From Planctomycetaceae bacterium (GTDB taxonomy: Bacteria; Planctomycetota; Planctomycetia; Pirellulales; Pirellulaceae), in NCBI GenBank assembly GCA_018658605.1, contig JABHUV010000026.1, positions 1-23,878 of the forward strand: a stretch of 23,878 bases of DNA. Reading direction: 5' to 3'. The translations under genes and the position numbers were made by a program. The notes below the pieces were generated by a model. It had not been told where the DNA came from. It did not search any database and saw only the letters and a program-made list of their open reading frames with translations. Shown piece by piece: positions 16,897 through 23,878 of this stretch. How positions within the stretch are numbered: the first letter of the stretch is position 1; every line of letters begins with the position of its first letter.

Positions 16897-17910
16897 CTAA
16901 AAAGTTGCGTTGAAAACGCCGGCCAATTCTTCTAGTTTTTTAAATGTCACAGCGAATTCCTTGGGAGACAACGCCTGGGGACCATCGGAAAATGCCTTTT
17001 CCGGATGGTCATGCACTTCAATGTGGACGCCGTCAGCGCCGGCCGCCAATCCAGCATAGGCACAAGCAGGGATGATATCGGGACGGCCAGTTGCATGGCT
17101 TGGATCCACAATAATTGGTAGATGTGTTAACGTCTTAATAGCTGCAACGGCCGCGACATCGTACAAATTACGAGTGGCTGAATCAAAACTCTTGATACCT
17201 CGTTCACACAACACCACATTTTGGTTTCCCGCGGCCAACACATATTCGGCACTCATAAGGAGGTCCGTAATTGTTGCACTCATTCCCCGTTTTATCAGTA
17301 TTGGTTTGTCACATTTACCAACCTCGGTAAGAAGTACAAAGTTTTGCATGTTTCGCGCGCCAACTTGCAACATATCTGCGTACTCACATACCACCTCGAC
17401 ATTACGCGGGTCAGTTATTTCTGTTACGACAGGCACGTCGTAGCGATCGCCAACGTCACGCAATATTTTTAAACCTTCCACACCCAATCCCTGAAATGCG
17501 TATGGACTCGTCCGCGGTTTATAGGCCCCCCCACGAAGGATGTTAGCGCCAGCGGATACAACTGCAGATGCGATTGCATCTAGACCCTCGGACGATTCGA
17601 TAGAACACGGTCCCGAAATCATGCAAAGATGGCCTCCACCAATCTTCACGTTACCTACATCTACAACGCTCGGTTGTGGATGTGCATCGAGGCTGGCTAA
17701 TTTGTAGGGCGGTAAAATCGGAACGACGGATGCTACGCCCGGGAAAGCGCTAAGTTGGTCCGCATCAATCTTGGATTCATCCCCGATCACGCCGATGATC
17801 GTTCGAAATGTTCCGATACTCAAATGTGGCGTTAATCCCAAAGCCTCAATGTGCTGTTTCAATTTTTCGATTTGGTCGTCCGAAGTATCGGAACTGAGTA
17901 TAATAATCAA
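16897..17910 (-). CDS. aroF: 3-deoxy-7-phosphoheptulonate (DAHP) synthase, type I-beta with N-terminal regulatory domain
   Basis: DAHP synthase joins PEP and erythrose-4-phosphate, the first step of the shikimate pathway. From the TTG at 17910 (GAGG about 9 nt upstream) the product is 337 residues, close to the ferredoxin-like-domain enzyme of Thermotoga (338 as I recall). It starts at LIIILSSDTSDDQIEKL, the first strand of that domain; the open frame upstream to 18009 encodes unconserved sequence. Core motifs: ISGPCSIES, LRGGAYKPRTSPYAFQGLG, LQVGARNMQN, PILIKRGM, LCERGI and DPSHATGRPD. In this subfamily the N-terminal domain binds Tyr or Phe for feedback inhibition. There is no fused chorismate mutase. 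It lies 216 nt after pheA and 22 nt before tpiA. Confidence 0.94.
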   Translation of the reverse strand: MIIILSSDTSDDQIEKLKQHIEALGLTPHLSIGTFRTIIGVIGDESKIDADQLSAFPGVASVVPILPPYKLASLDAHPQPSVVDVGNVKIGGGHLCMISGPCSIESSEGLDAIASAVVSAGANILRGGAYKPRTSPYAFQGLGVEGLKILRDVGDRYDVPVVTEITDPRNVEVVCEYADMLQVGARNMQNFVLLTEVGKCDKPILIKRGMSATITDLLMSAEYVLAAGNQNVVLCERGIKSFDSATRNLYDVAAVAAIKTLTHLPIIVDPSHATGRPDIIPACAYAGLAAGADGVHIEVHDHPEKAFSDGPQALSPKEFAVTFKKLEELAGVFNATF

Positions 17911-18001
17911 CGTGTGATGCCTCAAATTCGTTGCGGTCCGAGATCGTCGACGGAAATTTGACCAATTAGGGTGGGGTTCGTTAGTTATGCACGTCATGCA
18001 T

Positions 18002-18028
18002 CTAAGCAAACCTATAGGTTTACCTTAG
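18002..18028. promoter_or_regulatory. Palindromic candidate operator upstream of the DAHP synthase gene
   Basis: A perfect 14-nt palindrome, AAACCTATAGGTTT (18008-18021), is flanked by CTAAG on the left (18002-18006) and CTTAG on the right (18024-18028), giving an extended dyad centred between 18014 and 18015. It lies in the 216-nt gap between pheA and aroF, about 90-120 nt before the aroF start. A transcription-factor site controlling aroF is plausible; no specific regulator is recognised. Confidence 0.4.
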
Positions 18029-18126
18029 GATGTGGTTTAAGATTAACCTTACCACAGCCAATTAAATGCCGAAACACCAGTCCGAGAGTCGTTTAAATAA
18101 ACCGGCGCAAAGCGTGGTGAGCATTC

Positions 18127-18984
18127 CTAATGAATCGGAACGCCAGTTACCGTGGCACGCGGATAGGTTCCGAGCACACGCACAGTGCGGGTATACCGCT
18201 GCAAACTCTCAATCGCGTTGCGCGCCGGTTGTTCGTTTTGATGGCCCACGAACTCAATAAAAAATACATATTCATTTGGCGCATTTGGGCGAGGGAATGA
18301 TTCGATCCACGTTAGATTAATGCCCTCGGTTTTGAAAACGGACATGACGTCCGCCAAAGCCCCAGGGCAATGGTCCAATTCTAACAACAACAACGTCTTG
18401 TCGTCGCCCGTAGGCGACTGGATGTCAGTACCCAGCACCGCGAATCGTGTAACATTGCTCGTTATATCTTGAATTGACGCGGCGATGACTTGGACTCCAA
18501 AATGTTCCGCAGCCGCCGTGCTCGCAATTGCCGCTGCATCATTGTGAGTCGAACTGTTGTCTGCAGTGGCAATTATTTGAGCAGCCTCCGCGGAACTAGC
18601 AGCGCCAAATACCGAAACGTCCGGAAGGTTTGCGTCGATCCATCCGCGACATTGCGACAACGCCTGAGGTTTACTGTATACCTTACGAATTTCAGACAGC
18701 TTGCAATTCGCTATCAAATTATGATGGATGGCATAATTGATTTCCGCCGAGATCGCGATATCCGCAGTTGCCAGGATATTCAGCGTATCGACAATTCTGC
18801 CATCTGTACTATTTTCCAAAGGAACGACACCGTACGTTGCGATGCTAGATTGCATCGCTTCAAAAACCGAAGCAATTGTATTCACCGGAACGAATTCCGT
18901 TGACTTACCAAAATGCTCCTGGCTCGCTAAGTAGCTATAACTGTAAATAGGTCCAAGGTATGCGACTTGTGGCAACGCAGTCAT
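18127..18984 (-). CDS. pheA: Prephenate dehydratase with C-terminal ACT domain
   Basis: The enzyme converts prephenate to phenylpyruvate, the committed step to phenylalanine. The 285-residue protein shows the periplasmic-binding-like catalytic domain with YLGPIYSYSYLA (9-20), PLENSTDGRIVDTLN (55-69), SKPQALSQC (104-112) and the signature T179-R180-F181 (SNVTRFAVLG). The ACT regulatory domain runs from about residue 197, with CPGALADVMSVF (206-217) and IESFPRP (227-233), which match the GAL and ESRP regions that bind phenylalanine. It has no N-terminal chorismate mutase domain, unlike the P-protein of enterobacteria. It is the first gene of the minus-strand block and divergent from dnaK; only a weak GAGA is seen before the ATG. 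Confidence 0.95.
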   Translation of the reverse strand: MTALPQVAYLGPIYSYSYLASQEHFGKSTEFVPVNTIASVFEAMQSSIATYGVVPLENSTDGRIVDTLNILATADIAISAEINYAIHHNLIANCKLSEIRKVYSKPQALSQCRGWIDANLPDVSVFGAASSAEAAQIIATADNSSTHNDAAAIASTAAAEHFGVQVIAASIQDITSNVTRFAVLGTDIQSPTGDDKTLLLLELDHCPGALADVMSVFKTEGINLTWIESFPRPNAPNEYVFFIEFVGHQNEQPARNAIESLQRYTRTVRVLGTYPRATVTGVPIH

Positions 18985-19179
18985 AACATCGGTTCTCGTT
19001 AAGATATAAAAATACGCGCAATCGCGAACATAACTTAAAATCGTGGTAGCGATAGACTATTTAGTATTGCCCACAATTCTATGGGATACACCGTCAATTA
19101 GGGAATAGCGGTCAACCGTTTGCTGATAAACGTAAGTTAGTATCGCCTTGAGCGCACTACTATCAGTCTTTGGACACTC

Positions 19180-19226
19180 TGCCAATTTGGCACGTGGTAC
19201 CACTATTGTCAGCACAGTGCAGTGCA
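19180..19226. promoter_or_regulatory. Cluster of short palindromes upstream of dnaK
   Basis: Four dyads lie close together or overlap: TGCCAATTTGGCA (19180-19192, 6-nt arms around one base), GTGGTACCAC (19194-19203, perfect), GCACAGTGC (19212-19220) and TGCAGTGCA (19218-19226). Such a concentration in 47 nt suggests protein-binding sites, though each is short enough to occur by chance. The position is about 220-265 nt before the dnaK ATG. Confidence 0.3.
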
Positions 19227-19254
19227 TGTCTCTCGCGATAAAACAACCATATCA

Positions 19255-19289
19255 ACCGTATTTGCGGCTATTTTGTGCGTAAATACGGT
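19255..19289. other. Predicted 12-bp hairpin in the dnaK upstream region
   Basis: ACCGTATTTGCG (19255-19266) pairs with CGTAAATACGGT (19278-19289) through 12 base pairs, one of them G-U in the RNA sense, around an 11-nt loop. No T-run follows on either side, so a classical intrinsic terminator is unlikely. It could be an operator dyad or a structured leader element if dnaK transcription starts upstream. Confidence 0.45.
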
Positions 19290-19333
19290 GATACGTAAAT
19301 GAATGGCACGGCCTTTGCGTAATGTCTTATTCG

Positions 19334-19374
19334 TTAGCAAATTGATGCGGTTAAATTAGGTAACGTTTTGCTAA
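19334..19374. promoter_or_regulatory. Inverted repeat TTAGCAAA-N25-TTTGCTAA before dnaK
   Basis: Eight-base arms, TTAGCAAA at 19334-19341 and TTTGCTAA at 19367-19374, are separated by 25 nt. The TTAGCA half-site recalls the outer part of the HrcA target CIRCE (TTAGCACTC-N9-GAGTGCTAA), but the spacing and inner bases differ, so this is not called CIRCE. Its position 70-111 nt before the ATG suits an operator of the dnaK promoter. Confidence 0.35.
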
Positions 19375-19444
19375 TTATAAAACAGTCAAATCGCAGTTTC
19401 ATATATTGTGGTGAGTGCGACGTAACTCGTAGGAGATAAATGTT

Positions 19445-21394
19445 ATGGCAAGTGGCGAAAAAATCATCGGAATTGATCTAGGAACGACTAATTCTGTGGT
19501 CGCGGTCGTCGAGGGCGGCGTTCCAACAGTTATTCCAAACCCAGAAGGCAATCGTTTGACCCCAAGCGTCGTGGCTTACGTCGACGGAGCGGAAACGCAT
19601 GTCGGTGAACCCGCTCGGCGTCAAGCAGTGACCAATCCAACTAGAACTATCCAGTCGATAAAACGCTTTATGGGTCGGCGATTCAACGAAATTTCGGACA
19701 ACGACCGTTTAGTATCCTACAAAGTAAGCAAGAGCGATTCCGGCTACGTTGAAATTAATGTTGACGATAAAAGCTATTCGCCGCAAGAAATTTCGGCAAA
19801 GACGTTACGAAAACTGAAGGAGTCGGCTGAGGCATATTTAGGACATAAGGTAAATAAGGCAGTTATTACTGTTCCCGCCTATTTTAATGATTCGCAACGG
19901 CAAGCGACTAAGGACGCTGGCCAAATAGCTGGACTTGAAGTGGCACGTATTATTAATGAACCTACTGCCGCGGCCCTAGCATATGGACTCGACAAGGACA
20001 AAAGTGAACGGATTGTCGTATTCGACCTTGGGGGTGGAACGTTCGATGTGTCTGTGCTGGAAGTAGATGATGCCGGCGATTCAGATAACGAGAGTCGCGT
20101 TTTTGAGGTATTAAGCACGGCGGGCGATACCCAACTCGGCGGTGACGATTTTGATGCAGCGCTTTTGAATCATGTGGCGGACGCATTTCAGAATGAAAAC
20201 GGCGTGGATTTACGAAATGACACCATGGCCTTGCAGCGGTTGTATGAAGCTTGCGAAAAAGCAAAAAAAGACCTAAGTTCCGTCCCTCAAACTGACATTA
20301 ACCTACCCTTCATTACGGCCGACGATTCGGGTCCCAAACATATGCAAATGACGATCACCCGTTCCACGTTTGAGGAAATGATCGACTCATTGGTTGACCG
20401 GTGCCGTGAACCTGTTCAGCGGGCTTTGAAGGATGCGGGGATCGCCGCATCTGATATCGATGAGGTAGTATTGGTTGGTGGGTCAACTCGCATTCCAAAG
20501 GTACGGGAAATGGTGGTTAACCTTTTTGGCAAGGAACCGCATCAGGGTGTAAATCCAGACGAAGTCGTCGCTATGGGAGCTGCGATTCAGGGAAGTGTTC
20601 TCGCTGGTGATCGCACGGATGTATTACTATTGGATGTTACGCCACTCACCGTTGGTATTGAAACTGAAGGTGGTGTGATGACAGCGTTGGTTGATCGCAA
20701 TACTACAATTCCTGCGGAAAAGAAGAACGTGTTTAGTACCGCCGCCGACAATCAACCCGCGGTCACGGTTAAAGTCTATCAGGGCGAAAGGAAAATGGCG
20801 AAAAACAATAGGCTGCTGGGCGAGTTTAATCTCGAGGGAATTCCACCCGCACCGCGAGGCGTACCACAAATTGAAGTGACGTTTGATCTTGATCAGAATG
20901 GAATTCTGAACGTTACGGCAAAAGATCTCGGAACACAAAAACAAGCTAATGTCCGAATCGAGGATTCGGCTGGGTTGGATGATGAGGAAATCAATCGCAT
21001 GCGAAAAGACGCCGAGGAACACGCCGATGACGACAAAAAACAGTTTGAGTTGGTAGAGGCTCGTAATAAGGGCGAACAACTAGCGTATCAACTTGAAAAA
21101 ACAATGTCGGAAAGTGGAGACAAATTGTCTGAGGAGGACAAGGCTCCTCTTACCGCCGCAATCGAAAAGGTTAGACAGTTGTCGATGGGTGAAGACATTG
21201 ATGAAATCACGTCCGCCGTTGACGAACTCGAGCAGACAGCGCAGGCGTTTTCCAAGACGTTATATGAAGCAACTTCCGAGGATGGTGCCGATGATGCTGC
21301 CACGGATGACGATGCCATAGACGCGGAATTCGAAGTCAAGGATGACGGTGAGGATGCACCGGTTGATCAACAAGAGGTGGATGACGAGGAATAG
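19445..21394 (+). CDS. dnaK: Chaperone protein DnaK (Hsp70)
   Basis: DnaK is the ATP-dependent chaperone that binds exposed hydrophobic segments, working with DnaJ and GrpE. The 649-residue protein has the Hsp70 layout. The nucleotide-binding domain (about 1-385) has [47 protein letters not shown] and [12 protein letters not shown]. The interdomain linker is VLLLDVTPL. The substrate-binding domain has [10 protein letters not shown] and [16 protein letters not shown], and the helical lid starts at [15 protein letters not shown]. The C-terminus is a very acidic tail ending QQEVDDEE. The loop [16 protein letters not shown] is a few residues longer and more acidic than in E. coli. AGGAG (19431-19435) lies 9 nt before the ATG. 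grpE and dnaJ are not in the window. Confidence 0.97.
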   Translation: MASGEKIIGIDLGTTNSVVAVVEGGVPTVIPNPEGNRLTPSVVAYVDGAETHVGEPARRQAVTNPTRTIQSIKRFMGRRFNEISDNDRLVSYKVSKSDSGYVEINVDDKSYSPQEISAKTLRKLKESAEAYLGHKVNKAVITVPAYFNDSQRQATKDAGQIAGLEVARIINEPTAAALAYGLDKDKSERIVVFDLGGGTFDVSVLEVDDAGDSDNESRVFEVLSTAGDTQLGGDDFDAALLNHVADAFQNENGVDLRNDTMALQRLYEACEKAKKDLSSVPQTDINLPFITADDSGPKHMQMTITRSTFEEMIDSLVDRCREPVQRALKDAGIAASDIDEVVLVGGSTRIPKVREMVVNLFGKEPHQGVNPDEVVAMGAAIQGSVLAGDRTDVLLLDVTPLTVGIETEGGVMTALVDRNTTIPAEKKNVFSTAADNQPAVTVKVYQGERKMAKNNRLLGEFNLEGIPPAPRGVPQIEVTFDLDQNGILNVTAKDLGTQKQANVRIEDSAGLDDEEINRMRKDAEEHADDDKKQFELVEARNKGEQLAYQLEKTMSESGDKLSEEDKAPLTAAIEKVRQLSMGEDIDEITSAVDELEQTAQAFSKTLYEATSEDGADDAATDDDAIDAEFEVKDDGEDAPVDQQEVDDEE

Positions 21395-21416
21395 TCGAAT
21401 TTCAAGCAAGATGAAT

Positions 21417-21455
21417 ACACGGGCATCACAATTGAATAAATTGTGATGCCCGTGT
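21417..21455. terminator. Strong bidirectional intrinsic terminator between dnaK and the small basic-protein gene
   Basis: A perfect 17-bp stem is formed by ACACGGGCATCACAATT (21417-21433) and its complement (21439-21455), with a 5-nt loop GAATA. The right arm runs into TTTTGG for dnaK transcripts; on the other strand the run is weaker. It sits 22 nt after the dnaK stop and 44 nt past the end of the convergent small gene, so it probably ends both. Confidence 0.88.
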
Positions 21456-21499
21456 TTTGGTCAATATGAGTCCCATTTAGGCCCGTCCGCTAGCGCCGT

Positions 21500-21682
21500 T
21501 TAGCGTTCAACGCCCCAGTTGGATAAAATATCATCCGCGCCAGGCGTTAACCTAGTTAACTTTTCGATCACACTCTGTTTTCCAGAGGCATCTGCCGCTT
21601 CATACTGACGCTTAAGTTTACCGATTTTCACCTTACGATGGCGTCGACGTTTAACTTCTTTGGCTCGTTCGCTACATCCCAC
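21500..21682 (-). CDS. Small basic protein of unknown function (60 aa), planctomycete-type
   Basis: A 60-residue protein with a highly basic N-terminal half (ERAKEVKRRRHRKVKIGKLKRQ pattern, residues 5-26), a helix-prone middle and a terminal LTRLTPGADDILSNWGVER. I associate short proteins of the shape basic-helix plus LTPGA with planctomycete genomes (possibly the DUF6800 family; name from memory, unverified). The start is a GTG with GGAG about 8 nt upstream, which strongly supports translation; the nearby ATG is followed at once by a stop. A basic charge and size like small ribosomal proteins suggest RNA or ribosome binding, but this is speculation. It converges on dnaK and shares its terminator. 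Confidence 0.75.
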   Translation of the reverse strand: MGCSERAKEVKRRRHRKVKIGKLKRQYEAADASGKQSVIEKLTRLTPGADDILSNWGVER

Positions 21683-22004
21683 GTTGGATACTCCGATTTA
21701 TTCGAATGGCATTTGTGAATCACATCAAATACGAGTTTGTTGTGCTGATTCTCTTGTAGCATGACCTAACATTCTCGTCAATTCCCTTGAAACTCTCCCG
21801 TTGTAGAAAATACCAACTAATGATAGATTGAGAGGTTCAAAACAGAGCGCAAAAGGCAACGCATGGAATCGTATTCATTGCTGGCCCTAAATCGCATAGA
21901 ACCTTAGTCCCGAATCAGACTGCGTACTGTCTAATTTGGTAAGGAATGGTGAATTCACAACCAGATTCATCGTTCTGCGTTATTTATGAAAAGAAGTTGT
22001 AACT
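21683..22004. other. Intergenic region upstream of rpsA (322 nt)
   Basis: It must hold the promoters of the small basic-protein gene (leftward) and rpsA (rightward). No gene, tRNA or convincing -35/-10 pair was found. The only clear symmetry is the 10-nt palindrome GTGAATTCAC (21949-21958), about 50 nt before the rpsA start. A long rpsA leader involved in S1 autoregulation is possible by analogy, but no conserved structure was recognised. Confidence 0.4.
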
Positions 22005-23878
22005 ATGGTAAACCGTAACCTAATTCGAACACTGGAAGATACTGAACTCGTAGCTGAACTTGAAGAAATGTTTGGCTCCGATAGTGAAAACACAATTCTC
22101 GACGAGGCTATCAACGCGGACGCAAATTTTGACGTCAACGCGATCGTCCAAGGACAAGTTATTTCAATAACCGATGGCGTAGTGCTTGTCGACGTCGGTG
22201 CCAAAAGCGAAGGTACCATCTCAATCAATGAATGGGATCCCGGGGAAGAACAGCCCACTGTAGGTTCTTCGGTGCAAGTATTGATTGAGGAAGTCGAAGA
22301 CGAGTTGGGGCCCGCAAACGATCCACACGGCTTGGTCACTCTAAGTAAACGTAAAGCTGAAAAAATTCTCGCTTGGACAGCGATGATGGAACAAATCGAC
22401 GAAGGACAGATTGTTAAAGGTTTTGCGACGCGAAAAATAAAGGGCGGACTGCTCGTTGATATCGGCGTCAACGTTTTCTTGCCTGCCAGCCAGGTTGATA
22501 TTCGCCGACCTCACGATATTGCTGATTACATCGGACAGGAACTCGAATGCGAAGTGCTTAAAATTGACGAAGCACGTCGCAACATCGTGGTCTCGCGACG
22601 TTCACTTATTGAGCGTCAGCGGAAATCCGATCGCGAAGCACTTTTAGCAACGCTCAACGAGGGAGAGAGTAAAGTAGGAATCGTCAAGAATATCGCCGAT
22701 TTTGGCGCGTTTGTGGACTTGGGCGGAATTGACGGGTTACTGCATATCACCGATATGAGTTGGGAACGGATTGGGCACCCGACGGAAATGGTTACCATAG
22801 ACCAAGAAATCGAAGTATTGATATTGAGGATAGACCACGAGAAGGAAAAAATTGCTCTGGGCCTTAAGCAGAAGACAGCTAATCCCTGGGATGGTGTTGA
22901 AGAACGATATGAAATCGGTGCTAAGGTTACCGGTGAGGTCGTCAACGTGATGAGCTACGGCGTGTTTGTTAAACTTGAACCAGGTATCGAAGGGCTAGTT
23001 CACATTTCGGAAATGTCGTGGACTAAACGGATTAATCACCCGAATGAAATCGTTCAAATAGGGGACGAAATTGGAGTCGTTGTGCTTTCTGTAAATCGAG
23101 AGGGGCAGCAATTGTCGCTCGGAATCAAACAAACGCAAAATAATCCCTGGACTGAAGTAGAAGCTAGATACCCGGTTGATGCGGTGGTCAAGGGGTCCGT
23201 CCGCAACCTTACAAATTACGGTGCGTTTATTGAACTCGAAGAAGGTATTGATGGGCTGTTGCACGTGTCAGATATTTCTTGGACCCGTAAAATCAGTCAT
23301 CCAAATGAAGTCCTTGAAAAAGGTCAGGAAATTGAATGTAAGGTGTTGTCCACTGACATCGAACGTAGACGAATTGCGCTTGGTGTGAAACAACTCGATT
23401 CCGATCCATGGGAATCTGACATTCCAGAGCGATATAAATCCGGCCAGAAACTTTCTGGGAAAGTAACCAAAATCACAAATTTTGGTGTTTTCATCAGCCT
23501 TGAAGATGGACTTGAGGGATTGCTTCACATCAGCGAACTCGCGGATGAAAAGATCGAAAATCCAGAGGACCTTGTCAGCGTGGGCGACGAACTTGAGGTG
23601 AAAGTATTGAGAGTCGATATTGAAGATCGTAAAATTGGTCTCTCGCGTAAACGAGTTGACTGGGAGGACGACGGAATCGCAGAAGAAAATGCAATTCGAC
23701 CGGAACAATTCCTGCCCGACGATCTCAAAGGCGGACTAGGGAATGCGGGTCCTCTTTTCGCGTCCGAAGAAGCTCCTGAAGAAGAAGCCGAAGAAGCTCC
23801 TGAAGAAGAAGCCGAAGAAGCTCCTGAAGAAGAAGCTCCTGAAGAAGAAGCTCCTGAAGAAGAAGCTCCTGAAGAAGA
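22005..23878 (+). CDS. rpsA: 30S ribosomal protein S1, six S1 domains, 3' end missing
   Basis: S1 binds mRNA leaders and helps the 30S subunit start translation. From the ATG at 22005 an uninterrupted frame of about 624 codons runs off the window. Six S1 (OB-fold) repeats are visible at about 46-117, 135-200, 221-290, 306-377, 393-463 and 479-548. The last four carry the RNA-binding pattern FGAFV/YGVFV-DLG-GxGLLHIS. The first two are divergent, as expected for the ribosome-binding domains. The protein begins MVNRNLIRTLEDTELVAELEEMFG. After residue 587 it enters an acidic EEAPEEEA/EEAPE repeat tail not found in E. coli S1. AGAAG lies about 9 nt before the ATG, a weak ribosome-binding site, which is common for rpsA. 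The stop lies beyond the window. Confidence 0.94.
   Translation, partial: MVNRNLIRTLEDTELVAELEEMFGSDSENTILDEAINADANFDVNAIVQGQVISITDGVVLVDVGAKSEGTISINEWDPGEEQPTVGSSVQVLIEEVEDELGPANDPHGLVTLSKRKAEKILAWTAMMEQIDEGQIVKGFATRKIKGGLLVDIGVNVFLPASQVDIRRPHDIADYIGQELECEVLKIDEARRNIVVSRRSLIERQRKSDREALLATLNEGESKVGIVKNIADFGAFVDLGGIDGLLHITDMSWERIGHPTEMVTIDQEIEVLILRIDHEKEKIALGLKQKTANPWDGVEERYEIGAKVTGEVVNVMSYGVFVKLEPGIEGLVHISEMSWTKRINHPNEIVQIGDEIGVVVLSVNREGQQLSLGIKQTQNNPWTEVEARYPVDAVVKGSVRNLTNYGAFIELEEGIDGLLHVSDISWTRKISHPNEVLEKGQEIECKVLSTDIERRRIALGVKQLDSDPWESDIPERYKSGQKLSGKVTKITNFGVFISLEDGLEGLLHISELADEKIENPEDLVSVGDELEVKVLRVDIEDRKIGLSRKRVDWEDDGIAEENAIRPEQFLPDDLKGGLGNAGPLFASEEAPEEEAEEAPEEEAEEAPEEEAPEEEAPEEEAPEE
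23766..23878 (+). repeat. In-frame tandem repeat at the 3' end of rpsA
   Basis: Two copies of a 24-nt unit (23766-23789 and 23790-23813, coding EEAPEEEA) are followed by four exact copies of a 15-nt unit GAAGAAGCTCCTGAA (23814-23828, 23829-23843, 23844-23858, 23859-23873, coding EEAPE) and the start of a fifth at the window edge. The 24-nt unit is the 15-nt unit plus GAAGAAGCC. Codon use is identical between copies, pointing to recent slippage or unequal recombination. The number of units downstream is unknown. Confidence 0.95.

Larger units (their letters stand above)
18985..19444. promoter_or_regulatory. Divergent pheA/dnaK intergenic region (460 nt)
   Basis: No protein-coding or tRNA gene is supported here. 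The region must hold promoters for both pheA and dnaK, but I see no confident -35/-10 pair. It is rich in dyad symmetry, annotated separately at 19180-19226, 19255-19289 and 19334-19374, all on the dnaK side. A canonical CIRCE element is absent. A small RNA or a long structured dnaK leader is possible. Confidence 0.5.

Noticed and set aside
19188..19203. Second possible sigma-54 promoter (TGGCACG upstream of dnaK)
   Set aside because: The -12 GC is absent at the required 10-nt spacing; only the -24 half matches.
20627..21079. Minus-strand 150-residue frame inside dnaK
   Set aside because: Antisense to conserved DnaK sequence, no recognisable features.
21825..21860. Possible tRNA T-arm (GGTTCAAAA)
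   Set aside because: The flanking bases do not form the 5-bp T stem and no anticodon or acceptor stem can be drawn.

Overview
The window is chromosomal housekeeping DNA, most likely from a planctomycete (Pirellulales-like). The phylum call is an inference from memory. It rests on the run yicC-gmk-rpoZ-coaC-coaB with coaBC split into two genes, a 60-residue basic protein of a type I associate with planctomycetes, a six-domain S1 protein with a long acidic tail, IspG plus a type I-beta DAHP synthase, and frequent GTG/TTG starts. An LpxL/HtrB-type acyltransferase indicates a lipid A-like outer membrane. GC looks a little under 50 percent throughout, and I saw no abrupt composition change, phage, IS, CRISPR, tRNA or rRNA.

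Left end (1-3752): a truncated Ldh_2-type dehydrogenase and trmL read leftward. The divergent ispG reads rightward and is followed after 28 nt by an unusually long enolase-superfamily protein.

Central block (3828-18984): eighteen genes all on the minus strand, in transcription order pheA, aroF (DAHP synthase), tpiA, secG, yicC, gmk, rpoZ, coaC, coaB, an SMP-30/gluconolactonase-like protein, a D-2-hydroxyacid dehydrogenase, rimO, pgsA, a CPBP membrane protease, a Gfo/Idh/MocA oxidoreductase, an LpxL-type acyltransferase, a Rieske ferredoxin and a GNAT-like protein. Several junctions are 4-nt ATGA overlaps or 2-5 nt gaps (yicC/gmk/rpoZ/coaC; SMP-30/dehydrogenase; acyltransferase/Rieske/GNAT), so these sub-operons are probably translationally coupled. 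Gaps of 100-220 nt before aroF, secG, yicC and the acyltransferase probably hold internal promoters. Themes are aromatic amino-acid supply (AroF, PheA), nucleotide, CoA and transcription housekeeping (Gmk, RpoZ, CoaC/CoaB), membrane and secretion (SecG, PgsA, LpxL-like, CPBP), translation (RimO) and sugar-acid metabolism (SMP-30, D-2-HADH, Gfo/Idh/MocA).

Right end (18985-23878): a 460-nt divergent region rich in dyad symmetry lies between pheA and dnaK. After dnaK come a strong bidirectional terminator, the small basic protein on the minus strand, a 322-nt gap, and rpsA running off the window through a tandem EEAPE-coding repeat.

No obvious novel multi-gene defence or mobile system is present. 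The points most worth a second look are the coupled acyltransferase-Rieske-GNAT cassette, the divergent enolase-family protein behind ispG, the small basic protein beside dnaK, the structured dnaK upstream region, and the slippage-prone repeat in rpsA.
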